Shown here: positions 1-9,087 of the stretch, one piece after another
Layout: each line of letters starts with the position of its first letter
How positions within the stretch are numbered: position 1 is the first letter of the stretch
Source: RECG01 sp964444805
GTDB taxonomy: Bacteria > Bacillota_I > Bacilli_A > Acholeplasmatales > Acholeplasmataceae
Length of the DNA: 18,225 bases
Assembly (NCBI GenBank): GCA_964444805.1
Contig: CAYUIK010000085.1
Span: forward strand, 1-18,225
Direction: 5' to 3'
Made by a program: the position numbers and the translations under genes
The notes under the pieces: generated by a model
Databases searched by the model: none
Told to the model about the DNA's origin: nothing
What the model saw: only the letters and a program-made list of their open reading frames with translations

Positions 1-3000
1 ATGATACACGTGAAAAGGTTCGATTTCTTCCTCTTCAACGGGATCCATTTCATGAACTCCTAGGTATTCGGATGTATCCTGAGGATAAGCGATCCATTCT
101 AAGCTCGGGTCAAATTCGGATGTTGCATCCGTTCTACCATAATGCACAGAAGGCATTCTGACGAGCGTCATGTTCGCCGTAGAAACGTCATTGGCGGACC
201 AAGCGGAGCCGGGATCAACACCGAGTTGACCGATGCTATCGATGATTGCGCCATCGTTTCTTAGGACGAGTGCGTCATCTCCATTGAAATAGGTTACGGC
301 ACTTTCAACGAAATCACCAACTTTGAAAGCTTCGGTAGCGCTGGAATTGACGATTACGAGAACTGCACCAGGTGCGAGCGTTCCGGCAAGGTCAAGCGAA
401 TTGGTTGCTCCTGCGCTTTCAAGTCTTCCGTTGGAATAGAGTTCGACGACATAGGGTGTCAAGTCGACTTCTTCAGCGGTCGGATTATAGATTTCAAGGG
501 CTTTGTTGTTGCTGCCACCTTCGATGTATTCCGAGAAGAAGAGATCGAGTTCGGGTTCAACGGGTTCGACATCGGCGAGGACGGTAAAGGTGATATCGCC
601 TTCAGCGAGTACGTCTTCGCCGAGTTCAACGGTATAGGATAGAACAACAGTAGCATCCATGTCTGTCGGACGTGTAACCGCACCGGTATTCGATATGACT
701 TCTTCGTTATCGGAAAGCCACGTGACGGTCGCTCCAAAGAGTCCTTCTGTCGGTAGAACAATGCTTGAAACGACTTCATCGTTCGCTTCCGGTAATTCGA
801 GATCCGCAAGAACGACTGCTCCGAGCTGTTCCGGGGTACCCATTGCACCAACGGTAATCATCGAATCGTTAAAGAGCATGATCTGGAAGTTGTCATAATA
901 ACGGCCTGCTCCGGCTTCAATCGTGATTTCAGTTCCTGCCTCGACACCGACGAGGGCATCGATGACGGCATCCCTTTGAGCTGCGGGTGCATCACTGCCA
1001 CTGACGAGACGAAGGGCGAACGTTCCCATTTCCGTAACGAGATGATAGTCGGAAGGCGTTCCGGAATAGGTTTCAGCTAAGAAACCCGTAACGGAAACGA
1101 ACTGTCCCTGGACGTCCGCGAGTTCAGCTGGATCCTCGACTACGACAGAGTCGACGTCAATGTCTTCTTCAAGGAGTTGAACATCGGTGATATCGACTAA
1201 CTGTTTGCCACTCGCAAATACTCCACGTTCACCGGTTACTTGAATCAAGTTACCGACAACCATGTGTGCCTGATAATCAGCGGGGACCTTATAGAGGTAA
1301 ATACCTGCGGTACCGTCCTGGACGAAGGCAACCGCGCGACCATCGTTGTCGAACGAAACGGCAGTAACTACCGCTTCAATCGTTACGATCGCTTCGAGTT
1401 CCGCGGCCCGTGCAAAGGCAACGGTCGTTTCTGGGAATTCATAGTATTCGATCTGGGAAGGATCGGTGTAATAGAGTCTTGGTCCGTTCGACCAGGAAAG
1501 GGGAGCACCGACGAGGTTGATCATGTCACCAACTTCGAGTGCTTCGATTGCTGATGTGTCGGTTCCCTCGAGACGAGAGTCCCAACGCATGCCGATTTCT
1601 TCTTCGGCAGCATTCTGGAGCGTTAGGATGATGTTACCCCAACCATCGACTTCTTTGGTCAGAACTTCAAGACCTTCTACGCTGACGAGTTGGGCCTGGA
1701 AGGGAAGCAATTCCGTAAAGGAAACGCCATCGATCGATTGTGGTTCAGGCATCGTGCCTTCACCGAGAACGTTAACTTCGATGAGCGAGAGCTGTTCTAA
1801 ACCGTTGTAGGCACCGCGATCAGCGATGACATCGACTTCCATGCCGATGAGCGATCCGAGGTCGAAATCGAAATCATAGATGCCGAGTCCGCTCGTATCA
1901 TCTTGAATGAGGTATGAGCCATTGTCGAGTCGTGCCGTAATGACACCTTGAACACGTACCATGCCATCCGTGATTTCACGCGCTTCGGCGATCGTGGAAA
2001 TCTCCATTTCACCGGCCAATACGATAATCTCGATGTCCTGTTCATGGACAACTTCGTCATCGATGGTAACGGTTAAGGAAAGCGTTACGAGCGCGTCGCC
2101 TTGTTCATAAGTCGGACGTGTAACAACGCCTTCGGGTGTGAGCGCATCGGCATTATCGGAGGCCCAGCCGAACTGAGTTCCGAAAAGTCCTTCGGTCGGG
2201 AGTTCGATATCCGTTTCGATTTCGCTTCCGTTTTCTGGAAGTCCGGCGTTGGCGAGAGCTGCTGCGAGGAGATCTTCATCGCTTCCGAGTTCACCGATCG
2301 TAATCATATCACCGTCAAAAAGCATGATCTGGAAGTTATCCCAGTAACGACCTACGCCAGCTACAACGGTAACTTCGGTTCCCGCTTCTACGCCTACGAG
2401 CGCGTCATAGACGGTATCTCTTTGAGCTGCAGGTGCGTCGCTTCCACTGACAAGACGAAGGGCGAACGTACCCATATCCGTAACGAGATGATAGTCGGAA
2501 GGTGTTCCGGAATAAGTTTCAGCGAGGAAACCTGTCACGGTAACGAGTTGTCCCTCAACTTCAGGTAACGTTGCTGGATCGAGAACAGGAGTCGCTTCAA
2601 CGGTCAATCCTTCTTCAAGGAGTTGAACGTCTAAGAATCCGTTCATTTGCGTGAGGTTCGAATATACGGCACGATTACCGGTAACTTTGATTCGATTACC
2701 GACAACAAGGTGTGCAGCGTAATCGGCTGGTACTTTGTAAAGGTAGATTCCGGCAGTTTCATCTTCAACGAAGACGACACCGCGACCACTACCATCGAAT
2801 GAAACTGCGGTAACGACTGCTTCAACGGTGACTTGCGTTCCGACTTCCGTTTCGCGTGCTTCCAGGACGGTTAAGGTAATGTAGCCGACAGTAACTTGGA
2901 AGAGCGCGAGTTCTTCAACGTCATTAAGTGATAGGGTTGCCGTTAATTCAACGTCAACCGTTTCACCGGTAACGGTGACTTCACCGGTTTCCGCATCGAT

Positions 3001-5574
3001 CGCTGCGTTATTGGATTCCCAAGCGATGGAAACGCCATAAGGGCCTTCGGTAGGAAGAACGAGCGTCTGGTTTTCACCGATTTCAGTCGGTATATCGAGC
3101 GTATCCATAGCAGCTACTACGCGTTCTTCATCCGTTTGAGGGATGTATTCCGCTTCAGTAATCTGGGAAGGATCGCTGTAATAGAGATAGGGTTCATCAT
3201 AACGCCAGGAGAGCGGAGCGCCGACGAGATTGACGAAATCGCCTGCTTCGAGTGCTTCGATCGAAGAGGTGTCCGTACCTTCAACGCGTGAATCCCAACG
3301 CATTTCGATTTCTTCTTGGGCTTCATTCATGAAGACGACGATGATGTTGCCCCAATTATCGACAGACGTTTCAACGACTTGTAAACCTTCCGCACTGACG
3401 AGTTGTGCCTGGTATGGAAGGAGATCGGTTGCTGTAAACGGTACGTTCGTAATCGAACGTGCAGCCGGCATCGATGCGTCATCAAGAACGGTTACTTCGA
3501 TTGGACTTAGTTGTTCAAGACCATTATATGCACCACGCGTGGCGATCATATCGACTTCTTTACCGACGGCTCCGCTGAGCATGTCTGCGAAATCATAGGA
3601 GAAGATGCCAAGACCACTCGTGCTATCTTGAATGAGGAACGATGCGTTATCGAGTTGTGCCGTAATGACACCTTGAACACGGACTTTGCCCGTTGTCATT
3701 TCGCGTGCTTCAAGAATCGAGATGACATCGAGTTCGCCGGCCATAATAGAAATCTCGACTTCGCGTTCCGTGTCATTGATAGAAAGTGTCGCTGTCAATA
3801 ATACTTCTTCTTGCATACCTTCTTCTGGCATTGTCAAGAGTCCGGTTTCAAGATCGATCAACGGACTTTCGGATGCCCAAGAAATATCGGCCCCGAGTAA
3901 TGAATCCGGTAGGTCCAGGGTCGTTTCAGCGGTATAGGCTTCATCGATTGAACCCGTTACTGTTTCTTCGACGAGATCGAGCAATTCTTCATCGGGGAGG
4001 GAAATTTGAATGTCATCAACCGTTCCGAGGAAGAGAATCGTGAAGACCGTGCGGTCCGAACGATAGCTGTAGAGCAAGGCATCGAACGTAACGACTTGAC
4101 CGTCGAATGCATTGAATGCGGCCTTGTTCGATTGATAATAGATCATGACACCTTGATCGGCATGAGGACTGTTCGGAGCGGTCGGTATGTCGTCGCCTTC
4201 ATAGTCGGGATCGACAAATACCGTATCGTAGTTACCGGTTCCCTGGATGCGGACTTTGGTCGTCAGACGATAGTATTCATAGGTCATATCCGGATCGGGA
4301 ATTTCGGTGAGTGCGAGCATGTCGGTAACGCTATCGACGACAACCGGTTCGTAATCTTGAGCGGGTTCATCGGATTCGAGGAAAACGACAGGTTGTGCCG
4401 CATTGGCGGTATTGCTGAGCTGCCATGAACCGAAGTAACGGTCGGTTAGACCGAATACGTCATAGGATTCACCAACGACAACAGAATCAATTCTTGATCC
4501 CATATAAGCGAACAACAAGGATTCGCCATCGTGGAACACGACACCGTCATTCGTAATACCGAGAATCGTTACGCCTTCAATGAGAACGTACGTGCGCGTG
4601 ACGGCTCCTTCGCCATCGACACTGATTTCGAGTGCTTCATCGATGCTTTCAACAGGTACGAAATCTTCCGCTGCGAGCACGACCACTTCGAATTCCTTGG
4701 TGAGCATCTTTTCATTGTAGTGTAGAGTAGCCGTTAGGACGACGGTTCTATTCGTAGTCTGACGTACGACTTCACCGGTTTCGGAAATGATTTCCGGATG
4801 GGTCGATTCCCACGTAACGGTTACGCCTTGTTGCCCAACAGTAAGTGGCAGATTGACATCCTGGGAAACGCCATCACCGATACCCGAAAGTAAGAGTGAA
4901 TCACGGGCATTTTCGAGAATGACCATGTCTTCATCCGGTGCCTCGGTAATTGCCGGAACGAGAATATCGAATTCGCGTTCTTCGCCATTGATCTCGGCGA
5001 TCAATGCGACGAGTGCGTCACCTTGACCGTATGCCGGACGGACGACTTCACCGGAAATCGATACGACGCTAGGCGATAGCGCTGTCCACGTGATATCGAG
5101 ACCTTCGGTTGTTTCCGGAACGGTGAAATCACCGGTTGCCGTGTAAATTTCCGTTTCTTCGTCATAAGCAATGTCTTCTCCGGTCAGCTCGATGGCAGCG
5201 AGTGCGGCATCGACGTCATACCCGAGAACCTTGACGACGAACTGAGTCGACCCATCGAATTCACCATAAGTCGCTGTGGCTGTCAAAGTTACATTGACAT
5301 CATTGAATCCTCGTGTAACCGTACCGTCGTTCGCGATGACGTTCGGGTTACCTGATGCCCAAACGATCGTGACATCACCGAAACTCGTCGGTAGCGTGAG
5401 ATCTTCGGTTACGGAGTCGATATCGTCGCCTTCAGTGAACACGACTTCGATGCTTTCGAGCGCTTCATCGATGGCGGCTTGTTCGAGTGATTCCTCACAA
5501 GCGATCAACGTGAAGGTGAGAGCGACGGCCATGATCAACGTGAACAGGCCTTTGAAAAAGTTAAATTTCTTCAT
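1..5574 (-). CDS. Giant modular lipoprotein, probable extracellular nuclease (C-terminus beyond left edge)
   Basis: Open without a stop or frameshift for 1858 codons from the ATG at 5574 to the window edge; I translated every codon. SD GGAGG precedes the start by 12 bases. A lipoprotein signal ends in LIAC with Cys26, the only cysteine in the translated part, so the protein should be anchored outside the membrane. Order of modules: Ig-like (atrophied bacterial Ig type, with W-x-S-x-N/P-x-x-I and LTATLxxN signatures) at about 30-116, 119-207 and 209-295; OB-like region 300-520; Ig 524-613; OB-like A 618-805; Ig 812-900; OB-like B 901-1098; Ig 1099-1187; A' 1193-1376; B' 1386-1578; Ig 1579-1668; lamin-tail domain 1678-1845, starting LFFSEYIEGGSNNKALEIYN. 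OB-fold plus lamin-tail architecture is known from ExeM/NucH/YhcR-type secreted nucleases, so a nuclease domain is expected further downstream. No catalytic domain is visible here; it could instead be an adhesin. It is the last visible gene of the transporter operon. Confidence 0.85.
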   Translation of the reverse strand, partial: MKKFNFFKGLFTLIMAVALTFTLIACEESLEQAAIDEALESIEVVFTEGDDIDSVTEDLTLPTSFGDVTIVWASGNPNVIANDGTVTRGFNDVNVTLTATATYGEFDGSTQFVVKVLGYDVDAALAAIELTGEDIAYDEETEIYTATGDFTVPETTEGLDITWTALSPSVVSISGEVVRPAYGQGDALVALIAEINGEEREFDILVPAITEAPDEDMVILENARDSLLLSGIGDGVSQDVNLPLTVGQQGVTVTWESTHPEIISETGEVVRQTTNRTVVLTATLHYNEKMLTKEFEVVVLAAEDFVPVESIDEALEISVDGEGAVTRTYVLIEGVTILGITNDGVVFHDGESLLFAYMGSRIDSVVVGESYDVFGLTDRYFGSWQLSNTANAAQPVVFLESDEPAQDYEPVVVDSVTDMLALTEIPDPDMTYEYYRLTTKVRIQGTGNYDTVFVDPDYEGDDIPTAPNSPHADQGVMIYYQSNKAAFNAFDGQVVTFDALLYSYRSDRTVFTILFLGTVDDIQISLPDEELLDLVEETVTGSIDEAYTAETTLDLPDSLLGADISWASESPLIDLETGLLTMPEEGMQEEVLLTATLSINDTEREVEISIMAGELDVISILEAREMTTGKVRVQGVITAQLDNASFLIQDSTSGLGIFSYDFADMLSGAVGKEVDMIATRGAYNGLEQLSPIEVTVLDDASMPAARSITNVPFTATDLLPYQAQLVSAEGLQVVETSVDNWGNIIVVFMNEAQEEIEMRWDSRVEGTDTSSIEALEAGDFVNLVGAPLSWRYDEPYLYYSDPSQITEAEYIPQTDEERVVAAMDTLDIPTEIGENQTLVLPTEGPYGVSIAWESNNAAIDAETGEVTVTGETVDVELTATLSLNDVEELALFQVTVGYITLTVLEARETEVGTQVTVEAVVTAVSFDGSGRGVVFVEDETAGIYLYKVPADYAAHLVVGNRIKVTGNRAVYSNLTQMNGFLDVQLLEEGLTVEATPVLDPATLPEVEGQLVTVTGFLAETYSGTPSDYHLVTDMGTFALRLVSGSDAPAAQRDTVYDALVGVEAGTEVTVVAGVGRYWDNFQIMLFDGDMITIGELGSDEDLLAAALANAGLPENGSEIETDIELPTEGLFGTQFGWASDNADALTPEGVVTRPTYEQGDALVTLSLTVTIDDEVVHEQDIEIIVLAGEMEISTIAEAREITDGMVRVQGVITARLDNGSYLIQDDTSGLGIYDFDFDLGSLIGMEVDVIADRGAYNGLEQLSLIEVNVLGEGTMPEPQSIDGVSFTELLPFQAQLVSVEGLEVLTKEVDGWGNIILTLQNAAEEEIGMRWDSRLEGTDTSAIEALEVGDMINLVGAPLSWSNGPRLYYTDPSQIEYYEFPETTVAFARAAELEAIVTIEAVVTAVSFDNDGRAVAFVQDGTAGIYLYKVPADYQAHMVVGNLIQVTGERGVFASGKQLVDITDVQLLEEDIDVDSVVVEDPAELADVQGQFVSVTGFLAETYSGTPSDYHLVTEMGTFALRLVSGSDAPAAQRDAVIDALVGVEAGTEITIEAGAGRYYDNFQIMLFNDSMITVGAMGTPEQLGAVVLADLELPEANDEVVSSIVLPTEGLFGATVTWLSDNEEVISNTGAVTRPTDMDATVVLSYTVELGEDVLAEGDITFTVLADVEPVEPELDLFFSEYIEGGSNNKALEIYNPTAEEVDLTPYVVELYSNGRLESAGATNSLDLAGTLAPGAVLVIVNSSATEAFKVGDFVESAVTYFNGDDALVLRNDGAIIDSIGQLGVDPGSAWSANDVSTANMTLVRMPSVHYGRTDATSEFDPSLEWIAYPQDTSEYLGVHEMDPVEEEEIEPFHVYH
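841..1419 (-). repeat. OB-like module B, copy 2 (residues 1386-1578)
   Basis: Second copy of module B, sharing TAGIYLYKVPADY, SGTPSDYHLVT, SGSDAPAAQRD and DNFQIMLF with 2281-2874. It leads into the last Ig-like domain and the lamin-tail domain. Confidence 0.8.
1447..1998 (-). repeat. OB-like module A, copy 2 (residues 1193-1376)
   Basis: Second copy of module A with the same landmark motifs as 3160-3723. Here it is followed almost directly by module B, with no Ig-like domain in between. Confidence 0.75.
2281..2874 (-). repeat. OB-like module B, copy 1 (residues 901-1098)
   Basis: First copy of a roughly 195-residue module with landmarks AVVTAVSFD, TAGIYLYKVPADY, LAETYSGTPSDYHLVT, LRLVSGSDAPAAQRD and DNFQIMLF. 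Over 57 aligned bases (2467-2523 against 1021-1077) 53 match, so the duplication is still evident at the DNA level. Confidence 0.8.
3160..3723 (-). repeat. OB-like module A, copy 1 (residues 618-805)
   Basis: First copy of a roughly 185-residue module. Shared landmarks with copy 2 are VRVQGVITA, QDxTSGLGI, RGAYNGLEQLS, MRWDSR.EGTDTS, NLVGAPLSW and YY.DPSQI. The VRVQGVITA..NxSxLIQD core resembles the OB-fold of YhcR-type nucleases. An Ig-like domain separates this copy from module B. Confidence 0.75.
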
Positions 5575-5627
5575 ATCTTTTTCTTTCCTCCATTTTCTAA
5601 TTTATCTAAAAACTATGAGTACGAATG

Positions 5628-5661
5628 ACTCGTTTGGCACGACGACTCGTGCCAAACGAGT
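5628..5661 (-). other. Perfect 15-bp stem-loop between binding-protein and giant lipoprotein genes
   Basis: ACTCGTTTGGCACGA and its exact reverse complement are separated by 4 bases, starting 9 bases after the binding-protein stop codon. Read on the minus strand, the stem is followed by CATTCGTACTCATAGTTTTTAG, so there is no immediate U-tract. It could be a partial terminator or a stem that protects the upstream mRNA end, giving more transporter than giant protein. The next gene starts 53 bases further on with its own SD. Confidence 0.8.
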
Positions 5662-5670
5662 TAGGGACTC

Positions 5671-7608
5671 CTATTCTCCGCCTAAATTCGCTTCATCGTA
5701 AGCGTCAAGTAGGGCTTCCGTGATATTTCCGTCACCGAGCATGATCCGTTCAATCGCGAGACCGACCTGATCGCGAGCTCTAGAAGAACCGACGAAAGCG
5801 GGGTCATAGTACATGTAGCCGCTCTGTTCGTAGGCCGCCTGAGCGGTAATTGCGATCGGATTATCCATTTGACTGAGGAAATCCTGATAAACGGGATCCT
5901 CATATGCACTCGTACGGACGGGTAGATAGCCCGTGTTCATTGCCCAGTCGATCGTGTTTTCAACGTTGATCAAGTGCTTCAAGAAGAGCCAGGATGCGAG
6001 TTGTTCCTGCGGTCCGTCGGCATCAAGAATCGAGATGTTCGTACCCTGCTGGATGACCGCCTTGTTTTCCGGCATATCAGCATTGTAAGGAATCGGTGCG
6101 ACACCGACTTCAAAATCGTCACCGAGAGTTGGATTGCTTTCACTGAAACCACCCGGGATGTTGTAGCGAATACCAGCCGATGATCCGACCGTCACAAATG
6201 TCTGTTCGTTGACGAAAGGCGTCGATGCGTATTGCTGATCCCAAAATTCGGGTAGCGTCAGGATATCCCTGTAGTCCTTGACGAACTGCATGGCGTCAAA
6301 GGTGTTAGCGTCTTCGTGCCAGAGGAAGAGACCACGGTTGTTGTCATCGAAGTCGACATCCGTATAGGCACCGCCGAATTGCCGCGTGAACGTGATGAAC
6401 GCATTGCTCGTCGAATCGTAGGATGCTGGTACAACCAGACCCTGAGCCTGTTCGATCTTCACTAGGAGCTCGGCTTCGCTTAGGCCTTCGTTCTCTTCGC
6501 TCTCTCTCACCTTTTCTTCCGCAATCGCATCACCTGCTGCTTTAAGATCTGGTGCGATGGCGATCAGGTCCTGCCATGTTTCCGGGACATCGAGCTCGAG
6601 TTCATCAAAGAGCGTCCGGTTGTAGATCATGACTTCGGTCGACTTGTTGAACGGCAAGGAATAGAATCTACCGGACAGGTCGTACTGACTGTTTTCTTCC
6701 CGATAGGAGGCGATGATATCCTCGAAGTCATCTTCGCCATGGAGACCCCATTGGTCGCTACGGATGTATGGATCGAGCGTGACAACGACTTTACCATTTC
6801 GGTATTCCGCGACATGGTCCGGATAACCTTGAACGAGGTTCGGATACTCTTCGGCGGTAATCGCGTTGATCATGTTACTCCTAAGAGTGTCGTAGTTACC
6901 CGCACTTTCACCGATGTTTACGGTGATATTCGGATATTCGTCCATGAAGGAAGCGGCGTATTTTTCAATGAGTGCCGTGTTCGCTTCGCCCATAGCATGC
7001 CAGAACGTGATTTCGATCGGATCACTCGTAAGTGTCTCAGGGATGTTGACGTCTTCTACGGCCAGAATGATCGTCGTCGTGTCACGTCCGCCGAGCGAGT
7101 TCGTAACACGGAGACGGATTGTGTAAGTCCCCGGTTTCGTTAGGTCATAGGAACCGAGAACTTCGATTTCGTCCGTGAGATCACCATCGGTTTCATCGGT
7201 TGCCGTAACGCCTTCAAGGGGATCGTACGTACCAGATCCAATATAGAAGACCGGATACTGATCGACGCCTTCGAGTTCTGGGGGCGCTACATCGCTTTCG
7301 ACCGTTAGGTAGATCGTAACGCGTGACGTTTCACCGTCATTATCCGTAACAGACAAAATGATTTCATAGGTTCCACTGAAGTTGACGTCATCTTCGTCCC
7401 ATCCGTCAACAACGATTTGATCCGTGAGATCACCATCTTCCCGGTCATCGGCCGTTACGCCATCGAGTGGATCATATGCTTCTCCAACTTCAATGGTCGG
7501 ATTCGTGTCGACCCCTGAAAACTGAGGTGCTTCATTTCTTCTTGTCGCACACGCCGATATCGTCAACATACCGAGTGCCAGCAGCAAGATAAATACTACC
7601 TTTTTCAT
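5671..7608 (-). CDS. ABC transporter extracellular solute-binding lipoprotein with two N-terminal Ig-like domains
   Basis: A 645-residue family 1 (MalE/UgpB-like) binding protein that would capture a solute, probably a sugar or oligosaccharide, and deliver it to the two permeases encoded just upstream. The signal peptide ends ISAC with lipid-anchor Cys20, the only cysteine in the protein. Residues about 27-106 and 107-187 are two DUF5011/HYR-like Ig modules, each with YDPL.GVTA and an acidic DGDLTD motif. The binding domain begins near 196 with IEITFWHAMGE and runs to the end; it includes PNLVQGYPDH, EVMIYNRTLFDEL and a charged helical stretch near 345-385. Family members without the Ig modules are usually 400-450 residues, so the extra length is explained by them. 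AAGGAGG lies 6 bases before the ATG. The ligand cannot be read from sequence. Confidence 0.93.
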   Translation of the reverse strand: MKKVVFILLLALGMLTISACATRRNEAPQFSGVDTNPTIEVGEAYDPLDGVTADDREDGDLTDQIVVDGWDEDDVNFSGTYEIILSVTDNDGETSRVTIYLTVESDVAPPELEGVDQYPVFYIGSGTYDPLEGVTATDETDGDLTDEIEVLGSYDLTKPGTYTIRLRVTNSLGGRDTTTIILAVEDVNIPETLTSDPIEITFWHAMGEANTALIEKYAASFMDEYPNITVNIGESAGNYDTLRSNMINAITAEEYPNLVQGYPDHVAEYRNGKVVVTLDPYIRSDQWGLHGEDDFEDIIASYREENSQYDLSGRFYSLPFNKSTEVMIYNRTLFDELELDVPETWQDLIAIAPDLKAAGDAIAEEKVRESEENEGLSEAELLVKIEQAQGLVVPASYDSTSNAFITFTRQFGGAYTDVDFDDNNRGLFLWHEDANTFDAMQFVKDYRDILTLPEFWDQQYASTPFVNEQTFVTVGSSAGIRYNIPGGFSESNPTLGDDFEVGVAPIPYNADMPENKAVIQQGTNISILDADGPQEQLASWLFLKHLINVENTIDWAMNTGYLPVRTSAYEDPVYQDFLSQMDNPIAITAQAAYEQSGYMYYDPAFVGSSRARDQVGLAIERIMLGDGNITEALLDAYDEANLGGE

Positions 7609-7667
7609 TTTATTCCTCCTTCTTTTTTTTACAACTTATCTATACTCATATTGGATAAACCAATGTA

Positions 7668-9077
7668 CTACCCTTTTGTTCCGCTTCGTCCGATTCCGGA
7701 CATGATATATTTCTTCAAGGCGAAGAATACGATCAAGAGCGGCGTCGTAACGAGTGCGGTCGCCGCCAACTGGATGCTGTAAACCGGTCTTGCATCCGAT
7801 CCGGACCCAGTTACGAAGCTCGTGGACCGAAGCGCGACGGAAATAAGCCAGTTCTCCGAGGACGGTGTAACGAGTTGGGGCCAGATGTAGGCATCCCAAG
7901 CGCCGATCGCACTGAGAATCGTTATCGTGATGATGGTTGGACGCGCAATCGGGATCATAACGCGTGACAAGTACTTGAAGTCCCCGCACCCATCGACCTG
8001 AGCGGCTCGATAGAGCGTATCCGGTATTTGTTTGAACGTCTGCCGCAAAAAGAAGATATAGAAGACGCTCGCGATGAACGGGAAGATCAAGGCATAGAAA
8101 CTGTCATACCACCCGAGGTTCCGAATCGTGATGAAGTTCGTGATCACGTAGAGTTCTCCCGGAATCATCATCGTCATCAAGAGAAGGGAGAAAACGAATT
8201 CTCTACCCTTAAACTCGAGTCGCGCAAAGGCGAAGGCCGCGAGCACGGTTGTCGTGATCGTCCCGACGGTAGTCGCGAGACCGACAAAAATCGTGTTCAG
8301 GATATAGCGGGAGAAATCAAATCGTGTCAAGGCGATCTTGAAATTGACCCACTGCATCTCTTCCAATCCGATGAAGAAGCGGGGATTGAGCGCCGTCGTT
8401 AATTCCTGGTTCGTTTTAAGCGACGTCAAGACCATCCAGTAAAACGGAATGAAAATGAAGAGCGCGATCAACGTCAGGAAGGTATAGGTCATGGCGATGC
8501 CCATGACACGTCGGAAGAAGTCGAGACGGGTTGCTCGTTCAAGATCCTGTTGGCTCTCCGAGAGGAGTTTGCGGCGTTCCCGTCGTTGCCGCATCTTTTG
8601 ATAGGTTTCTTTTTTGAAGAGCGATAGGAAATCGTTATACATGTTGATCATCGTTTTTTTGAAACGATAGCCTACGTAAACGTCTTTAATGTCGAAAGCG
8701 ATGATAAAACGAAGAACCGCGCTGAAAACGTTGAGAGTAAACAGACTCATGAACATCAGCAGGAACTGATAGCGATACGTCCACTCGTCGATGTCGACGA
8801 GGTCCTTGCTGTTCAGTCGTTTGATGTTGCTGATGACGGTCGGAACGAAAACGATGAGATAACCGATGAGAACGCTGATCCCGATGTTGACCTGACCCGA
8901 TGTGAGCGTAATTCCCCACAAGTCGTAATCCGTGACAACGATATCGGTAATGACTTCCGGAACGAGCAAAATCCGGAATAACTCATACGTCAGGTAGAGG
9001 GCGAACAATACGAAGAGCGCATCAATCGTTGTGGCAATCTTATCGAATAACTTGATTCTAGGCGTTAGTCTTTTCAT
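7668..9077 (-). CDS. ABC sugar transporter permease, MalG type, with N-terminal membrane extension
   Basis: Inner-membrane subunit of the importer. The canonical MalG-like permease starts near residue 188 (RRVMGIAMTYTFLTLIALF) and contains the cytoplasmic EAA loop, YRAAQVDGCGDFKYLSRVMI, around residue 355-375, which contacts the ATPase. The ending (PLLIVFFALKKYIMSGI.R.GTKG) is typical of MalG-type proteins. Total length is 469 residues where about 280 is usual: the first 185 or so are an added region with three likely membrane segments (about 18-40, 60-82, 103-128) and a basic, charged linker (KMRQRRERRK) before the permease. SD GGAGGT lies 5 bases before the ATG, and the gene follows the other permease after 10 bases. 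What the extension does is unknown. Confidence 0.92.
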   Translation of the reverse strand: MKRLTPRIKLFDKIATTIDALFVLFALYLTYELFRILLVPEVITDIVVTDYDLWGITLTSGQVNIGISVLIGYLIVFVPTVISNIKRLNSKDLVDIDEWTYRYQFLLMFMSLFTLNVFSAVLRFIIAFDIKDVYVGYRFKKTMINMYNDFLSLFKKETYQKMRQRRERRKLLSESQQDLERATRLDFFRRVMGIAMTYTFLTLIALFIFIPFYWMVLTSLKTNQELTTALNPRFFIGLEEMQWVNFKIALTRFDFSRYILNTIFVGLATTVGTITTTVLAAFAFARLEFKGREFVFSLLLMTMMIPGELYVITNFITIRNLGWYDSFYALIFPFIASVFYIFFLRQTFKQIPDTLYRAAQVDGCGDFKYLSRVMIPIARPTIITITILSAIGAWDAYIWPQLVTPSSENWLISVALRSTSFVTGSGSDARPVYSIQLAATALVTTPLLIVFFALKKYIMSGIGRSGTKG

Positions 9078-9087
9078 GTGCTACCTC

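Noticed and set aside
2101..2568. 155-codon plus-strand ORF inside the giant lipoprotein gene
   Set aside because: It is a shadow of the repeated modules on the minus strand; similar shadow frames recur wherever modules recur.
841..3723. CRISPR-like or tandem DNA repeats in the region of repeated sequence
   Set aside because: The repeats are long, in-frame protein modules of about 185-195 codons, not short spaced repeats.
1..5574. Possible frameshift or pseudogene in the giant lipoprotein gene
   Set aside because: I translated all 1858 codons and found no in-frame stop or frame break; the frame is simply open at the window edge.
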